DNA of 64,000 bases, taken from Rhyzopertha dominica (taxonomy: Eukaryota; Arthropoda; Insecta; Coleoptera; Bostrichidae). The notes below the pieces were generated by a model. That model saw only the letters and a program-made list of their open reading frames with translations. It did no database searches and was not told the DNA's origin. Position 1 is the stretch's first letter. Each line of letters begins with the position of its first letter. Below are positions 63,337-64,000 of the stretch, in pieces. The DNA lies in the NCBI GenBank assembly GCA_025024175.1, contig QCXZ01000064.1, forward strand, positions 10,168,001 through 10,232,000. The letters run 5' to 3'. Position numbers and translations under genes: made by a program.

Positions 63337-64000
63337 GTAAGTACAAGAACTAATAAGGGGTTGCTACTTATGTATCAAGAATAACAAACAAACCTGTACA
63401 ATATTTATCATTGCAAATAGCTTTATTGTTTTCTAAAATATATTCCATGAAGATCATTACACTTTTGTATATGTTTTAACCATTTTTTTAGAATAATAAT
63501 CACTTGCAGGTGCTTGAGCATGGAATATTAAAAAAATGTGATCTGTAGGAAATGATTTATGTATACAAGTAATGCTCTGTCCACAAGAAGGAGCTAGGTT
63601 GTTCAACTCCAGATGATTATGTTTGGGTAATGTTCACTGGATGTATGCCACTATTTTTTTTTTGTAGTATTTGAACACTGGCCTTTATACACACAACTTC
63701 TCATGTCCCCTAATATGACCTTAACAATTTTAGATCCAACATAATCAAAGCAGCACTGGCCCTTGGTTGTGGATTCAAATAGAACTAATGCCTTCTTCTT
63801 AGCAGCTTCTTAGTAGCACTAGTTTAAATCTGCAACAGTATATAACTGTTGTCTTTAATGGGTGTACACTACGCTCCTGACACAAAGCCTCTGACAAAAA
63901 AATTGTGTGGTCTGTGCATTTAGGTTTTTTTCATTGTTTCACTGCCCCAGTTTTATAAATGTTATAGTACTATTTTAAGTGAGAGTCCAATTCCAAACCC
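63337..64000. other. NCAPG intron 9 (start), no exon seen
   Basis: After the donor at 63,337 the sequence is AT-rich, and no frame matches the expected continuation of condensin subunit G. The next exon is presumably beyond the window. Confidence 0.5.

Overview
The window is eukaryotic nuclear DNA, AT-rich, with short conserved coding exons, GT-AG introns and many decayed transposons. The protein families and the repeat types (Penelope-like elements, jockey/CR1-like LINEs with (ATT)n tails, mariner relatives, long-inverted-repeat foldback elements) point to an arthropod, most likely an insect. I cannot fix the order from sequence alone. Scattered single Ns show a draft assembly. Nothing prokaryotic (operon, CRISPR, phage) is present.

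Layout. Positions 1-18,130 are gene-poor and made of transposon relics: three or more LINE fragments, two Penelope-like fragments, a clean 186 bp MITE with 8 bp target duplications, and a long palindromic element near 16.4-17.2 kb. Five conserved genes follow. (1) kra/BZW (eIF5-mimic protein), minus strand, 18,174-30,970, five coding exons, complete. (2) A small convergent pair of unrecognised terminal exons at 32.0-32.5 kb, then a broken DD41D mariner-like transposon (32.9-34.8 kb) and a ~1 kb inverted-repeat element (35.05-36.10 kb). (3) STOML2 (mitochondrial stomatin-like protein 2), minus strand, 36,345-39,915, four exons. (4) CCDC112, plus strand, 40,152-46,854, eight exons, starting 236 bp from STOML2 head-to-head. 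(5) SPG21/maspardin, minus strand, 47,252-49,450, four exons, tail-to-tail with CCDC112. (6) NCAPG/Cap-G (condensin I subunit G), plus strand, nine coding exons from 54,206 to 63,336, running out of the window.

For these models I joined exons by hand at GT/AG sites, and every junction keeps the reading phase. The resulting lengths are 422 aa (kra), 330 aa (STOML2), 435 aa (CCDC112), 299 aa (SPG21) and 623 codons so far (NCAPG). The genes are unrelated housekeeping functions (translation-initiation control, mitochondrial membrane scaffold, centriolar satellite/cilium, endosomal alpha/beta-hydrolase fold, mitotic chromosome condensation). They share neighbourhood and probably promoters, not a pathway.

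The most distinctive property of the window is the number of long inverted-repeat elements. At least six have arms from about 70 to about 680 bp, and five of these lie inside introns, where the pre-mRNA could form long hairpins. I found no convincing new multi-gene system. The strongest leads are the foldback elements, an intronic 4.9 kb segment bounded by a perfect 29 bp inverted repeat, the nested MITE insertions with intact target duplications, and the Cys-rich exon at 32 kb.
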